A stretch of 64,000 nucleotides of DNA from CAWBRT01 sp963696525 (GTDB lineage Bacteria; Acidobacteriota; Terriglobia; Terriglobales; Acidobacteriaceae): positions 1 through 64,000 of the forward strand of contig CAVOKO010000010.1 of NCBI GenBank assembly GCA_963696525.1. The letters are read 5' to 3'. Position numbers and translations under genes: made by a program. The notes below the pieces were generated by a model. The model saw only the letters and a list, made by a program, of their open reading frames with translations. It did not search any database and was not told the DNA's origin. Of the stretch, positions 27,501-35,373 are shown piece after piece. Positions within the stretch are counted from its first letter, which is position 1, and each line of letters starts with the position of its first letter.

Positions 27501-30500
27501 GGAGCAACAGCTTTCGGAAGTTCCTGCGCTACCTCTTTCTGCGCCGCCTTCGGCTTCACCTCGGCCAGGTCGGGCCGCTTGCTATACACAAACCCGATCA
27601 CATGTTTCAGCGTTGGGAAATCGCGCAGCTTGAGATTTTCATCGCGCTGGATGTTGTAGATCCCACGAATGGCCGCCATCAGTTCTGCTTGTTTGACCGT
27701 ATCGACCCCGAGGTCTGCTTCCAAATCCAAATCCAGGTCCAGCATGTCTTTGGGATAGCCGGTCTTTTCCACCACCAGTGCCAGAATGGCTTCCTGTACC
27801 GGATCTGCGTCTGCATTCACTGCAGTCATAACCGGGGCCGGAGCAACAGCTTTTGGAGGTTCCTGTGCAACTTCTTTTTTCTGCGCCGCTTTCGCCTTCG
27901 CTTCCGCCAGGTCGGGCCGCTTGCTATACACAAACCCGATCACATGTTTCAGCGTTGGGAAATCGCGCAGCTTAAGGTTTTCATCGCGCGGAATGTCATA
28001 GATCTCGCGAATGGCTGCGAACAATTCGGCCTGCTTAACGGTGTCTACCCCGAGGTCCGCTTCCATATCCAAATCCAAATCCAGCATGTCCTTGGGATAG
28101 CCGGTCTTCTCCACCACCAGCGCCAGAATGGCTTCCTGTACCGGATCGGCTGAGGCCACGCTTTCTGCAGCCATAACTGGGGCCGGAGCGATAGCTTTCG
28201 GAAATTCCTGCGCTACTTCTTCTTTCTGCACCGCTTTTGCCTTCGCTTCCGCCAGGTCGGGCCGCTTGCTATACACAAACCCGATCACGTGTTTCAGCGT
28301 GGGGAAATCGCGCAGCTTGAGGTTCGAGTCGCGCGGAATGTTGTAGATGCCACGAATGGCTGCAAGCAGCTCTGCCTGTTTAACCGTATCGACTCCGAGG
28401 TCCGCTTCCAAATCCAGATCCAAATCCAGCATGTCCTTGGGATAGCCAGTCTTCTCGACCACCAGCGCCAGAATGCGTTCCTGTACCGGATCGGCTGAGG
28501 CTACGCTCGCTACAGCCATAACCGAGGCCGGAGCAACAGCTTTCGGAAGTTCCTGCGCTACTTCTTCTTTCTGCACCGCTTTTGCCTTCGCTTCCGCCAG
28601 GTCGGGCCGCTTGCTATACACAAACCCGATCACGTGTTTCAGCGTGGGGAAATCGCGCAGTTTGAGATTTTCATCGCGCTGGATCTTGTAGATCTCGCGA
28701 ATGGCTGCGAACAACTCCGCCTGCTTAACGGTGTCTACCCCAAGGTCCGCTTCCATATCCAAGTCCAGGTCCAGCATGTCCTTGGGATAGCCGGTCTTCT
28801 CCACCACCAGCGCCAGAATGCGTTCCTGTACCGGATCACTTTCCACGGCAGGGATTGGCAGCGCGGAAGGTGACGGCTCCGCGACCGCGACCTTCACCCC
28901 TAACCTGGGAAGCTCGCTGACAGACGGTACTACCACCGGCTTCTTCTCGAACACCGGCGGAGCTACGGTTACGCGAGGAACTTGCGCCGGTGCCGAGCGA
29001 ACCTCCTGGGCGGCTTCGGCAACTCTGGCAGCGCCTCTCTGATCTCGCACACGCAAGGTTCGCTGGACCACTTCCAAATCCGCCGCGGGATGGCCGGCTA
29101 TCCGCTCCAGCCAAGCCTTCCAGGTATCCGTGTCGGCAATGCGATGGCTGTAGCCCAAAGCGTTCGGGCGGGAACGGACTCCGTCCTTAGTCTTCACCCA
29201 ACGATATAGCGTCAAGCATATCTGGGAGCCGAACCCGGCGCCCAAACGTAACGCGTACTCGACCGGGTAAGCGCCACCCTTGGAGAGATTCAATGGGCCC
29301 AGTTCAGGGTCGACTTCCTTGAAGTTGGCAACTGGCGGTACACAACCCGTTTCCAGCGCTTTCACCGCAATGACATCTTCAATACCCGCAGCCATGGCAT
29401 GGCCGGTGAAGCCCTTGGTATTGGCGATCACGATTTTGTCAGCGTCTTCGCCGAAGACATGGCGCAACGCGTTGATCTCCGCCGAAGCGCTGCCGCCTCG
29501 CGCAGGGGTGTAGGTTTCGTGCGAAACAAAAACCGTCTGCGGCGCCACCTGATGACGTGAAACGCCTGCGCGTTCTTCCGCCTGGGACACAAGGCGCTCC
29601 ATCAGTTCGCCGATGTGTTGGACATCGAGACGCGTACCATGGAAGGCGCTGTTGGCCGCAACCGTGCTCAACACCTCGCAGATGGGGCGGATACCGCGTT
29701 CGCGCGCGGAGTCTGGGCTCTCGACCACAAGCGCCGCCGCACCCATGCCCAAGATCAGACCGTGCCGGCGGCGGTCGAAGGGGAGTGCGGCCTCTTCCAC
29801 CACTTCGTCGGTAGCTGCCGCTCCGGAAGCCAAAAAGCCGGCGCCCATCCATCCCATGAGGTGGTCGGAGGTGACATCGTCCGCCGAAATAACGATTACC
29901 CGGCGGCACCGTCCGGCGCCAATCCAGTCTTCCGCCAGAGAGACCCCTTGCGCAGTGCTCGCGCAGGCGGCGTTGATCTGAGTATTCGGGCCCCGTGCGC
30001 CGATGAATTCCGCGAATTGCGAATGTCCCATCGGCAGAGTTCTCAGCAAGAAGCGACGGTCGAAGAAATACGGTTCTTCGTCAATGGCGGCACGCAACTC
30101 GTCGATGAGCCGTCCTATCTCTTCCCCGAGGCCGTTTGACCCGGTCGCCCGGAGACGCAGATTTTCCAGCATTGCGAGTTGCTGACGGCGGCTTTGGTCG
30201 CCGTAATAGCGAGACATCTCATCGGCAAAAGAGTCACAGCCGGGGAAAGCGGAGGCGAAAATTACTCCGGTATCATCGCGCAGAGCGTTCGGCAATCCCC
30301 ACCGTTCCGGCAACTGCGTGCCTTTGCTGGTGGTTTTATAGTGCATGATCAGCGGGATGCCGGCGTCGCGTAACGCGTCGATACCCGCCCCAATTGCAAG
30401 CCGTGTGGCCTGGTCGAGAGCCGCCAAGCGTTCGACCGAAACGCCAAATTCCTTATCCAGTTCGAAGGCGCCTCCACGGGCGGCCAACCTGATCACATCC

Positions 30501-30703
30501 GATACACTCGTGATGGATTCAAATACCGGTCCGCCATTGTCGCTCTTCACCAGACGCGTGATGTTCTTTTCAAGCATGGCGTGGCGAAGGCGATTGGGGA
30601 CCACATCGATGAATTGCTCACCCCGGAGCATGCGGCTGACATTGGCGTCATCGAATACCCGCTCGGTTCCCGGCAGGCCCAGCGCCGCTCCGGTGATCGT
30701 CAC
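24599..30703 (-). CDS. Giant iterative lipid/polyketide synthase, C-terminal part: KS-ACPx5-KR-DH
   Basis: About 2034 residues counted from the GTG at 30703, where the conserved sequence begins. KS2 (about 1-540) keeps all catalytic residues: Cys247 in 'NAACASTAQG', His in 'SHETYTPARGG' and His in 'TKGFTGHAMAAG'. Five tandem ACP domains follow (about 620-1160). The KR (about 1430-1750) has 'LITGAAGGI' and 'FSSIAGRFGNG' with Tyr1623. The DH hotdog has H-x3-G-x4-P around His1766 and a second motif 'LIELCFQ' in which Glu replaces the usual Asp. No ER or thioesterase. The frame is open to 30946, but those residues are out of frame with the family. The AT-containing part continues upstream in another frame; an extra G in GGG near 30732 would join them into one protein. 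Confidence 0.85.
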   Translation of the reverse strand: MTITGAALGLPGTERVFDDANVSRMLRGEQFIDVVPNRLRHAMLEKNITRLVKSDNGGPVFESITSVSDVIRLAARGGAFELDKEFGVSVERLAALDQATRLAIGAGIDALRDAGIPLIMHYKTTSKGTQLPERWGLPNALRDDTGVIFASAFPGCDSFADEMSRYYGDQSRRQQLAMLENLRLRATGSNGLGEEIGRLIDELRAAIDEEPYFFDRRFLLRTLPMGHSQFAEFIGARGPNTQINAACASTAQGVSLAEDWIGAGRCRRVIVISADDVTSDHLMGWMGAGFLASGAAATDEVVEEAALPFDRRRHGLILGMGAAALVVESPDSARERGIRPICEVLSTVAANSAFHGTRLDVQHIGELMERLVSQAEERAGVSRHQVAPQTVFVSHETYTPARGGSASAEINALRHVFGEDADKIVIANTKGFTGHAMAAGIEDVIAVKALETGCVPPVANFKEVDPELGPLNLSKGGAYPVEYALRLGAGFGSQICLTLYRWVKTKDGVRSRPNALGYSHRIADTDTWKAWLERIAGHPAADLEVVQRTLRVRDQRGAARVAEAAQEVRSAPAQVPRVTVAPPVFEKKPVVVPSVSELPRLGVKVAVAEPSPSALPIPAVESDPVQERILALVVEKTGYPKDMLDLDLDMEADLGVDTVKQAELFAAIREIYKIQRDENLKLRDFPTLKHVIGFVYSKRPDLAEAKAKAVQKEEVAQELPKAVAPASVMAVASVASADPVQERILALVVEKTGYPKDMLDLDLDLEADLGVDTVKQAELLAAIRGIYNIPRDSNLKLRDFPTLKHVIGFVYSKRPDLAEAKAKAVQKEEVAQEFPKAIAPAPVMAAESVASADPVQEAILALVVEKTGYPKDMLDLDLDMEADLGVDTVKQAELFAAIREIYDIPRDENLKLRDFPTLKHVIGFVYSKRPDLAEAKAKAAQKKEVAQEPPKAVAPAPVMTAVNADADPVQEAILALVVEKTGYPKDMLDLDLDLEADLGVDTVKQAELMAAIRGIYNIQRDENLKLRDFPTLKHVIGFVYSKRPDLAEVKPKAAQKEVAQELPKAVAPAPVMVAASAVADPVQEAILALVVEKTGYPKDMLDLDLDLEADLGVDTVKQAELLAAIRGIYNIPRDENLKLRDFPTLKHVIKFAHDKLAAAAGVSAPIPFTVEERPEPKAGPFAPVAPIVASLDAANSIPRRVPVPMLRPALTVCKPTGVALGPGSRVVLMPDKAGVAEALAQRLQVFGVEVLRIADAANADTLASQVNQWLAAGPVQGVYWLPALDDEGSLSQMDLTGWSEALQVRVKALYATMRGLYEQIAAPGTFLVSAVRLGGQHGYDDAGAVAPLGGAVTGFTKAYKRERADVLVKVVDFEPDRNASQVAEALIDETLRDPGAVEIGYKDGLRWTVGLQEQPAADGQPGLTLDKDTVFLITGAAGGIVSAITADLAAASGGTFYLLDLVPEPDANNPDLKRFVSDKEGLKRDLIVRIQARGERATPAQVEKELAALERARAAQKAIDTVREAGGTAYYFSVNLTDADGVANVIDQVRERNGRIDVLLHAAGMERSHFLPDKDPREFDLVFDVKSNGWFNLLHAIGNMPLGATVAFSSIAGRFGNGGQTDYSSANDLLCKITSSFRTTRPATRGIAIDWTAWGGIGMATRGSIPKMMELAGIDMLPPEAGIPLIRRELTAGGTRGEIVVAQRLGVLLNEFDAAGGIDTTEEPSGENRFRAQGPMIGKIAGMGLHSGLIIETMLEPKMQPFLHDHKIDGTAVLPGVMGIEAFAEAASSMLPGWHVEAIERVNFLAPFKFYRNKSRVVTIKAVFYPQGDAVLADCRLIGSRQLPKQAEPEVTTHFTARVRLTRHSLEAIATPALAGPAGVAVEASDIYRVYFHGPAYRVLGRAWREEDRIVGQMAKSLPIHHQPPEQPTLVEPRLIELCFQTAGLWEMGVQDRMGLPQYVHEIRFFQFADPAESQLHAVVTPNSDGSFDAEVVDAAGNRFMNLRGYRTVALPYTVDSGPFKTLQIMEVAGMASD
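27230..28845 (-). repeat. Five tandem ACP-coding repeats, about 345 bp each
   Basis: Five in-frame units, each starting with 'DPVQE', containing 'KTGYPKDMLDLDLD' and 'ADLGVDTVKQAEL' and ending with an Ala/Lys/Pro linker. Starts lie near 28840, 28495, 28150, 27805 and 27466. Units 1 and 3 share 'DMEADLG' and 'FAAIREIY'; units 2, 4 and 5 share 'DLEADLG' and 'AAIRGIYNI', giving an A-B-A-B-B order. The expected phosphopantetheine Ser is Thr in every unit (ACC in units 1 and 3, ACG in 2, 4 and 5). Confidence 0.93.
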
Positions 30704-32564
30704 CGGAAGCCAGGTGCGGAGCGGCGTTCTGCCCTTGCACCGCCGCCGTCGAAATTTCGCGCGATGCCTCAGCCTGCCCGCGGCCCAATCCCGCGGCGTA
30801 AAGGCCGCACAGCGCCTGGTTGAAGGACGCGATATCGCCGACCTTTGGATGATTCGTGAACAGCGAAACCACATCGCCGCGAGTACCGAGCACATCGTCG
30901 GCAAATCCCTGCAGGGCCTTTTTCGGCCCCATTTCCACGAAAACACGGGCGCCTGCGGCGTACAGCGTCTCTAGGCCCTTCACAAATTGCACGGGAGAAG
31001 CGATCTGGGTCGCCAGCATTTCGAGCATCTTCGGCACGACGTCCGGTCCCATGGGATAAAACTCGCCGTCTATATTCGAAATGATCGGCAGCCGCGGCGA
31101 CTGCAGACGCAGTCGCGCCAGCATCCGGCCGAACGGCACGCTGGCCGGAGCCACAATCTTTGTATGGAAAGCATGGCTGACCGACAAGGGCACGGCGTTG
31201 TAACCGGCTTTCAGGAATGCTTCGACCGCCTGATCGATCGCCTTGCTTGTCCCGCCGATCACCGCTTGGCCGTTGCTGTTGATATTGGCGGTCACTACAT
31301 AGCCGTCGATGGTCTTCAGAATCCGCTCAATTTCATCCAGCGGTGCAAAGACGGCTGCCATCTTGCCGTTGTCTTCGAATGAGACGCGTGTCATTTCGCG
31401 CCCGCGCGCACTGACGGCCTCCATGGCATCCGCGAATGGGAGTGCGCCGGCCGCCACCAAGGCTCCGTATTCGCCCACGCTATGGCCCATTGCCATATCG
31501 GGCTGGATGCCGTAGGCGGCCGCCAACCTAGTCAACGCGATGTCGCTCGCGATCACGGCGGGCTGAGTAATTGCGGTCTGACGTATATCTTCTTCGGCCC
31601 GGGCGACGGCAGCGGCATCGTTTCCGTCAACGAAGATGAATTCGCTGAGCGGTTTGCCCAGGATAGGGGTCAACACGCGGTCCGCCTCGACAAACGTTTC
31701 TGCCACGATCGGTTCGGTGGCGCGGAGCGCCTGAAGCATGTTCCCGTACTGAGAGCCTTGTCCGGTATAGAGGAATGCCACTTTGGGAGCAGGCCCCTGA
31801 CCGCGGAAGATACCTTGTGCACGGAGAGCCTTCCACATCGGCGGCTGATTAGCCGACAGTGCCTTGAGCGCCTTGCCGGACTTGTCCGCCAGTTCGGCGG
31901 CATCGGCATAGTCGATCGCCAAGCGTTCGGGCGCGCGCAGATCCAATTCAGCCGGCGCGGCCGGTGGCGGCGCGAAGCCTGCCGCAGCCGCCTTCTGTAC
32001 CGCACGCAGACGTTCGGCTAATGCAGTCGCTGAGGCGGCGCCAACCACCAGCGCACCCCGTAGCGGTGCCTTGCGGATACACGCCGGCGGGAACCTGGCA
32101 TTCATGGTTCCGCTCTGTGGCATCGACATCGGCAGGTTCCCGCCGACCGCAACCGATCGCTTCCCGTTGCCGCCGGTAATCTTGTGGGGAATGTACTCTT
32201 CCAGCACAGCGTGGAAGTTGGTGCCGCCGAAACCAAAGGCGCTCAGGCCGGCGCGCCGCACACCATCGGCCGCGACCTTCCACGGCTTTAGCTCGGTATT
32301 GACATAAAGAGGAGAGTGGGCGAAATCGATATCCGGATTCGGACGCGGGCAATTCACACTGGGCGGCAGCACCTTGTCCCGAAGCGCCAGTACGACCTTC
32401 AGCATTCCTGCGGCTCCAGCAGCCCCTTTGAGATGGCCAATATTCGACTTGACCGAGCCGAGCGCCACCGAGCCCACGGGAAGATTGAAACCTGCCGAGC
32501 ACCTCAGCCATGCTCTGCGTTTCGACGACGTCACCGACTTTCGTCGATGTGCCGTGACCTTCAA
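30648..32564 (-). CDS. Giant synthase, middle reading-frame segment: end of KS1 plus acyltransferase
   Basis: From about 32490 this frame continues KS1 ('VKSNIGHLKGAAGAAG', third catalytic residue His) and then encodes an acyltransferase: 'FLYTGQGSQYGNML', nucleophile Ser in 'GHSVGEYGALVAAG' and 'VSHAFHTKIVAPA'. The HAFH box is the form usually seen in malonyl-specific AT domains. The AT ends at 'EMGPKKALQGFADD', followed by a short linker. Residues before 32490 and after about 30730 are read out of frame. Two single-base insertions (TTT near 32490, GGG near 30732) would connect the three segments into one protein of about 3001 residues. If the breaks are real, KS1 is split from its histidine and the enzyme is dead. 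Confidence 0.75.
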   Translation of the reverse strand: MKVTAHRRKSVTSSKRRAWLRCSAGFNLPVGSVALGSVKSNIGHLKGAAGAAGMLKVVLALRDKVLPPSVNCPRPNPDIDFAHSPLYVNTELKPWKVAADGVRRAGLSAFGFGGTNFHAVLEEYIPHKITGGNGKRSVAVGGNLPMSMPQSGTMNARFPPACIRKAPLRGALVVGAASATALAERLRAVQKAAAAGFAPPPAAPAELDLRAPERLAIDYADAAELADKSGKALKALSANQPPMWKALRAQGIFRGQGPAPKVAFLYTGQGSQYGNMLQALRATEPIVAETFVEADRVLTPILGKPLSEFIFVDGNDAAAVARAEEDIRQTAITQPAVIASDIALTRLAAAYGIQPDMAMGHSVGEYGALVAAGALPFADAMEAVSARGREMTRVSFEDNGKMAAVFAPLDEIERILKTIDGYVVTANINSNGQAVIGGTSKAIDQAVEAFLKAGYNAVPLSVSHAFHTKIVAPASVPFGRMLARLRLQSPRLPIISNIDGEFYPMGPDVVPKMLEMLATQIASPVQFVKGLETLYAAGARVFVEMGPKKALQGFADDVLGTRGDVVSLFTNHPKVGDIASFNQALCGLYAAGLGRGQAEASREISTAAVQGQNAAPHLASGDDHRSGAGPAGNRAGIR

Positions 32565-33606
32565 TCAAGGTCGCGGCAGTGGGCGACACTCCGGCATTCC
32601 GCCAGGCCCGCTCGACAGCGAGTTTTTGGCCGACCGGGTTGGGCGCCGTAATACCTTTCCCTTTCCCATCGCTTGAGCCGGCAATGCCGCGCAGCACAGC
32701 ATAGATCTTGTCCCCGTCGCGCTCGGCATCCGCCAATCGCTTGAGCAAAAAGACAGCCGCGCCTTCGCCCATGACGAAGCCGTCGGCGCCTTCCGCATAG
32801 GGGCGAGTGCCGGTTGCCGAAAGCGCGCCGATCTTGCAGAACTTAACGAAGCTCGGAGCACCCATATTGCGGTCGATACCGCCGGTGACGGCAACGTCAA
32901 AATCATTTGCCACCAGTCCGTGCGCTGCCGAAGTTATCGCCGCCATCGCCGATGCGCATGCCGCATCCGTCGTGAAATTGGGACCGCGAAGGTTGTATAT
33001 GTTCGCGATGCGCCCGGCAAGGCAGTTGGACAATTCGCCGGGCATCGAATCTTCCGTAACTTCGGGGAGAAATTTATCTATGCGGTTGTGCAAATCGCGG
33101 GTGATGTCACGCCGCAGGGTTTCGGGCAGCGCGGCGAAGCTGGCGGATTCGCTTAGTTCGCGGGCGTATTCCGGAAAGTACACGCGCAGGCAGGTAAGAT
33201 AGTGCTTTTCCCCGCCCAAGGCACTGCCGAGAATCACCGCCGTGCGGTCGCTGTTCAACGGCCGCTTGGGGTAACCGTAGTCCTCTAACGCCTCGCGAGC
33301 GCAAGCAATCGCCCATTTTTGCGCATCATCCATGCCGTTGACGACGCGCGGAGGAAGAGGCAGGCGCCACTTCATGGGGTCCCAGACAAACTCGCGCACC
33401 CAGCCGCCGATCTTCGAATAGGTCTTATCGGGCGCGCCGTGGTCGGAATCATAGTAAAGGGCTGGATCCCAACGGTCGGCCGTAACCTCGCTGATGCAGT
33501 TACGCGCGGTCTTCACGTTGTTCCAGAAGGCTGCTACATTCGGAGCATCGGGCATAATCGCGCCCGCGCCGACAATTGCAATCGCTCGATAAGTAGAATC
33601 TTCCAT
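31948..33606 (-). CDS. Giant synthase, N-terminal reading-frame segment: KS1
   Basis: The start codon at 33606 follows GGAAGCGCC and opens 'AIAIVGAGAIMPDA', a normal modular-KS beginning. The active-site Cys (about residue 216) lies in 'DAACASAMAAI' and the first His in 'EGHGTSTKVGD'. The correct frame ends near 32490 after 'MAEVLGRF'; the remaining about 180 codons to 31948 are antisense-like noise, and the protein continues in the next frame. KS1 resembles the ketosynthases of PUFA-synthase and heterocyst-glycolipid-type lipid synthases rather than FabF. The upstream acyl-CoA dehydrogenase stop is 72 bp away on the same strand. Confidence 0.78.
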   Translation of the reverse strand: MEDSTYRAIAIVGAGAIMPDAPNVAAFWNNVKTARNCISEVTADRWDPALYYDSDHGAPDKTYSKIGGWVREFVWDPMKWRLPLPPRVVNGMDDAQKWAIACAREALEDYGYPKRPLNSDRTAVILGSALGGEKHYLTCLRVYFPEYARELSESASFAALPETLRRDITRDLHNRIDKFLPEVTEDSMPGELSNCLAGRIANIYNLRGPNFTTDAACASAMAAITSAAHGLVANDFDVAVTGGIDRNMGAPSFVKFCKIGALSATGTRPYAEGADGFVMGEGAAVFLLKRLADAERDGDKIYAVLRGIAGSSDGKGKGITAPNPVGQKLAVERAWRNAGVSPTAATLIEGHGTSTKVGDVVETQSMAEVLGRFQSSRGLGGARLGQVEYWPSQRGCWSRRNAEGRTGASGQGAAAQCELPASESGYRFRPLSSLCQYRAKAVEGRGRWCAARRPERLWFRRHQLPRCAGRVHSPQDYRRQREAIGCGRREPADVDATERNHECQVPAGVYPQGTATGCAGGWRRLSDCISRTSACGTEGGCGRLRAATGRAG

Positions 33607-33678
33607 GATGGCGCTTCCTATAGATGGTTATCTGGCCTGTGGCAGGCCAGGCGTTGTCCAACTTTCTCTATATGAGTG

Positions 33679-35364
33679 CTAGGCTGATGCCGCCACCCCT
33701 TTAGCCACGCGGTTATAAAGTACGGCGGCAATGTAATCCATATCTGAGAGCATGCCGGCCTGCGCGCGATGAATGCCGGGCAGTCGTAAATCCGCCTCAA
33801 ACGCGGCCATCTCGGAATCGCTTACGCCGTCGGCGCCAGCAACCCACCGGAGACCCTCTTCCGATACCTTGAGTGCCGCCTCGCGGGCGAAGACCCGGCT
33901 CAATGCCGCCAGGGCTGTCGCGTCGAAGCGCAGGCTGGCTTTTTCATTCAGCTTGCCCTCGGCAGAACGCGCGGCGCGGCGGGCCAGACTGCCAGCGCAC
34001 TCAGCGTAAGCAATCAGTTCGCCGAGTCGCAGCAAAATATGTTGATGACGGGTCAGTCGCGCGGAACGGGCCTTTTCCATGACCTCGGCCAAGGCGTGCA
34101 GAGCCAGTGCTGCAAGATTGGCCCCCACGCTCGGGTGGTTGAGGTGCAACTGTTCGAGTTGGCGCGCCTGCTCGTGGTAGTGCTGCCCCCGCGTTTTCAG
34201 GTGAAGCTGCCAGCGGTCGCGGCCGATCGTCATCTCCATGATCTCGGACGTGCCCTCGTAGATGGTGGTAATGCGAACGTCCCGCTTGATTTTCTCCACC
34301 ATGTATTCATGCGTGTAACCGTAGCCGCCCAGCGCCTGGATACTGGCATCGGCGGCAAGGTTGCCGGCTTCGGTCGCCATGTACTTGGCGATAGCGCCTT
34401 CGGTGTTCAGCTTGCCGTTCTCGCCTTCGCCGGCGTCGATGCGTTCCGCGGTCTCTTCGATGTAGGCGCGGCCCGCCTCCAGGCGAGCCACGTGCGGCAC
34501 GATCAGCTTATGCGTGTAGCCCTGTTTCTCCGAGAGCGGCGCCCCGGCCTGGATACGCTTGGTGGAATAAGGGATGGCTCGATCGAGCGCGGCCCAGCCG
34601 CCGCCGAGTCCGAACGCCGCCACCATCAAGCGCGTGTAACCGAACACCATTTGCGCCTGAATCAGCCCCTGGCCCTCCACGCCACCAACGAGCCGGTCGG
34701 CATCGACATAGACGTTATCGAGCGCCAGGGCTGCCGTGTTGCTTAGACGAATGCCGTGCTTATCTTCCGGCTTGTCGTGGCTGAATCCCGGGGCGCCCTT
34801 TTCCACGATGAACCAACTCGGCCCGGCAGGGGTGCTGGCTAGGATCGTGTAGGCATTAGCGATCCCGCCGTTGCTGATCCATTGTTTCAGCCCATTGATC
34901 TTGTAACCGACGACGCGGTCGCCATCCATGACGCGCTCCGCCGTGCTCTGAAGAGCTCCCAGATCGCTGCCGGCGTCCGGTTCGGTGGCGCCGTAGGCAA
35001 AGAGCAGCCCCTCTTCCGCGATGCGGGTCAGCCAAATCTTTTTCTGCTCCGGCGTGGCGCCGAATAAGATCGGGTCGCTGCCAAGGAAGGTGGCAAACAC
35101 TGCGGTGGCCACGCCCAGATCGATCCGCGCCAGCTCCTCGCAAACGCGATAGAAGTCGAAGGTGCCGCCGCCCAGGCCGCCGTGCTCTTCTGAAAGGAAC
35201 AACAGGTGAATGCCCAGTTTGTCGGGCGAGCACATGTCCCGCACCACTTCCAGCGGGCATTCGTCGCGGGCGTCCAATGCTATAAGTTCCTGGTCCGCCA
35301 GGCGCTTCTTGGCGAAGTCCTTCAGCGCTTTTATGCTTGATTTCAGGGTCTTGTTGGTAATCAT
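33679..35364 (-). CDS. Acyl-CoA dehydrogenase with C-terminal extension
   Basis: A 561-residue FAD enzyme. The N-terminal helical domain is followed by the middle barrel with 'AYGATEPDAGSDLG' and 'GLKQWISNGGIA' (FAD and substrate contacts). The C-terminal helices carry 'IQALGGYGYTHEYMVE' and catalytic Glu in 'IYEGTSEIMEM'. A helical extension of about 150 residues follows the core. It should oxidise an acyl-CoA to the 2-enoyl form and pass electrons to the ETF encoded immediately upstream. Directly downstream is the synthase gene, so it may act on the synthase product or shape its starter or extender acyl chain; the substrate is unknown. It lies 9 bp from etfA, certainly cotranscribed. Confidence 0.9.
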   Translation of the reverse strand: MITNKTLKSSIKALKDFAKKRLADQELIALDARDECPLEVVRDMCSPDKLGIHLLFLSEEHGGLGGGTFDFYRVCEELARIDLGVATAVFATFLGSDPILFGATPEQKKIWLTRIAEEGLLFAYGATEPDAGSDLGALQSTAERVMDGDRVVGYKINGLKQWISNGGIANAYTILASTPAGPSWFIVEKGAPGFSHDKPEDKHGIRLSNTAALALDNVYVDADRLVGGVEGQGLIQAQMVFGYTRLMVAAFGLGGGWAALDRAIPYSTKRIQAGAPLSEKQGYTHKLIVPHVARLEAGRAYIEETAERIDAGEGENGKLNTEGAIAKYMATEAGNLAADASIQALGGYGYTHEYMVEKIKRDVRITTIYEGTSEIMEMTIGRDRWQLHLKTRGQHYHEQARQLEQLHLNHPSVGANLAALALHALAEVMEKARSARLTRHQHILLRLGELIAYAECAGSLARRAARSAEGKLNEKASLRFDATALAALSRVFAREAALKVSEEGLRWVAGADGVSDSEMAAFEADLRLPGIHRAQAGMLSDMDYIAAVLYNRVAKGVAASA

Positions 35365-35373
35365 AAAGGGCCT

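Noticed and set aside
27230..28845. Regular repeats considered as a CRISPR array or satellite
   Set aside because: The period is about 345 bp and each unit encodes an ACP domain in frame; there are no short repeats with unique spacers.
24599..33606. Reading the synthase as a classical pfa PUFA-synthase gene
   Set aside because: There is no chain-length-factor domain, no second DH, no ER gene (pfaD), and the carrier motif is Thr-based; the domain order differs from PfaA and PfaC.
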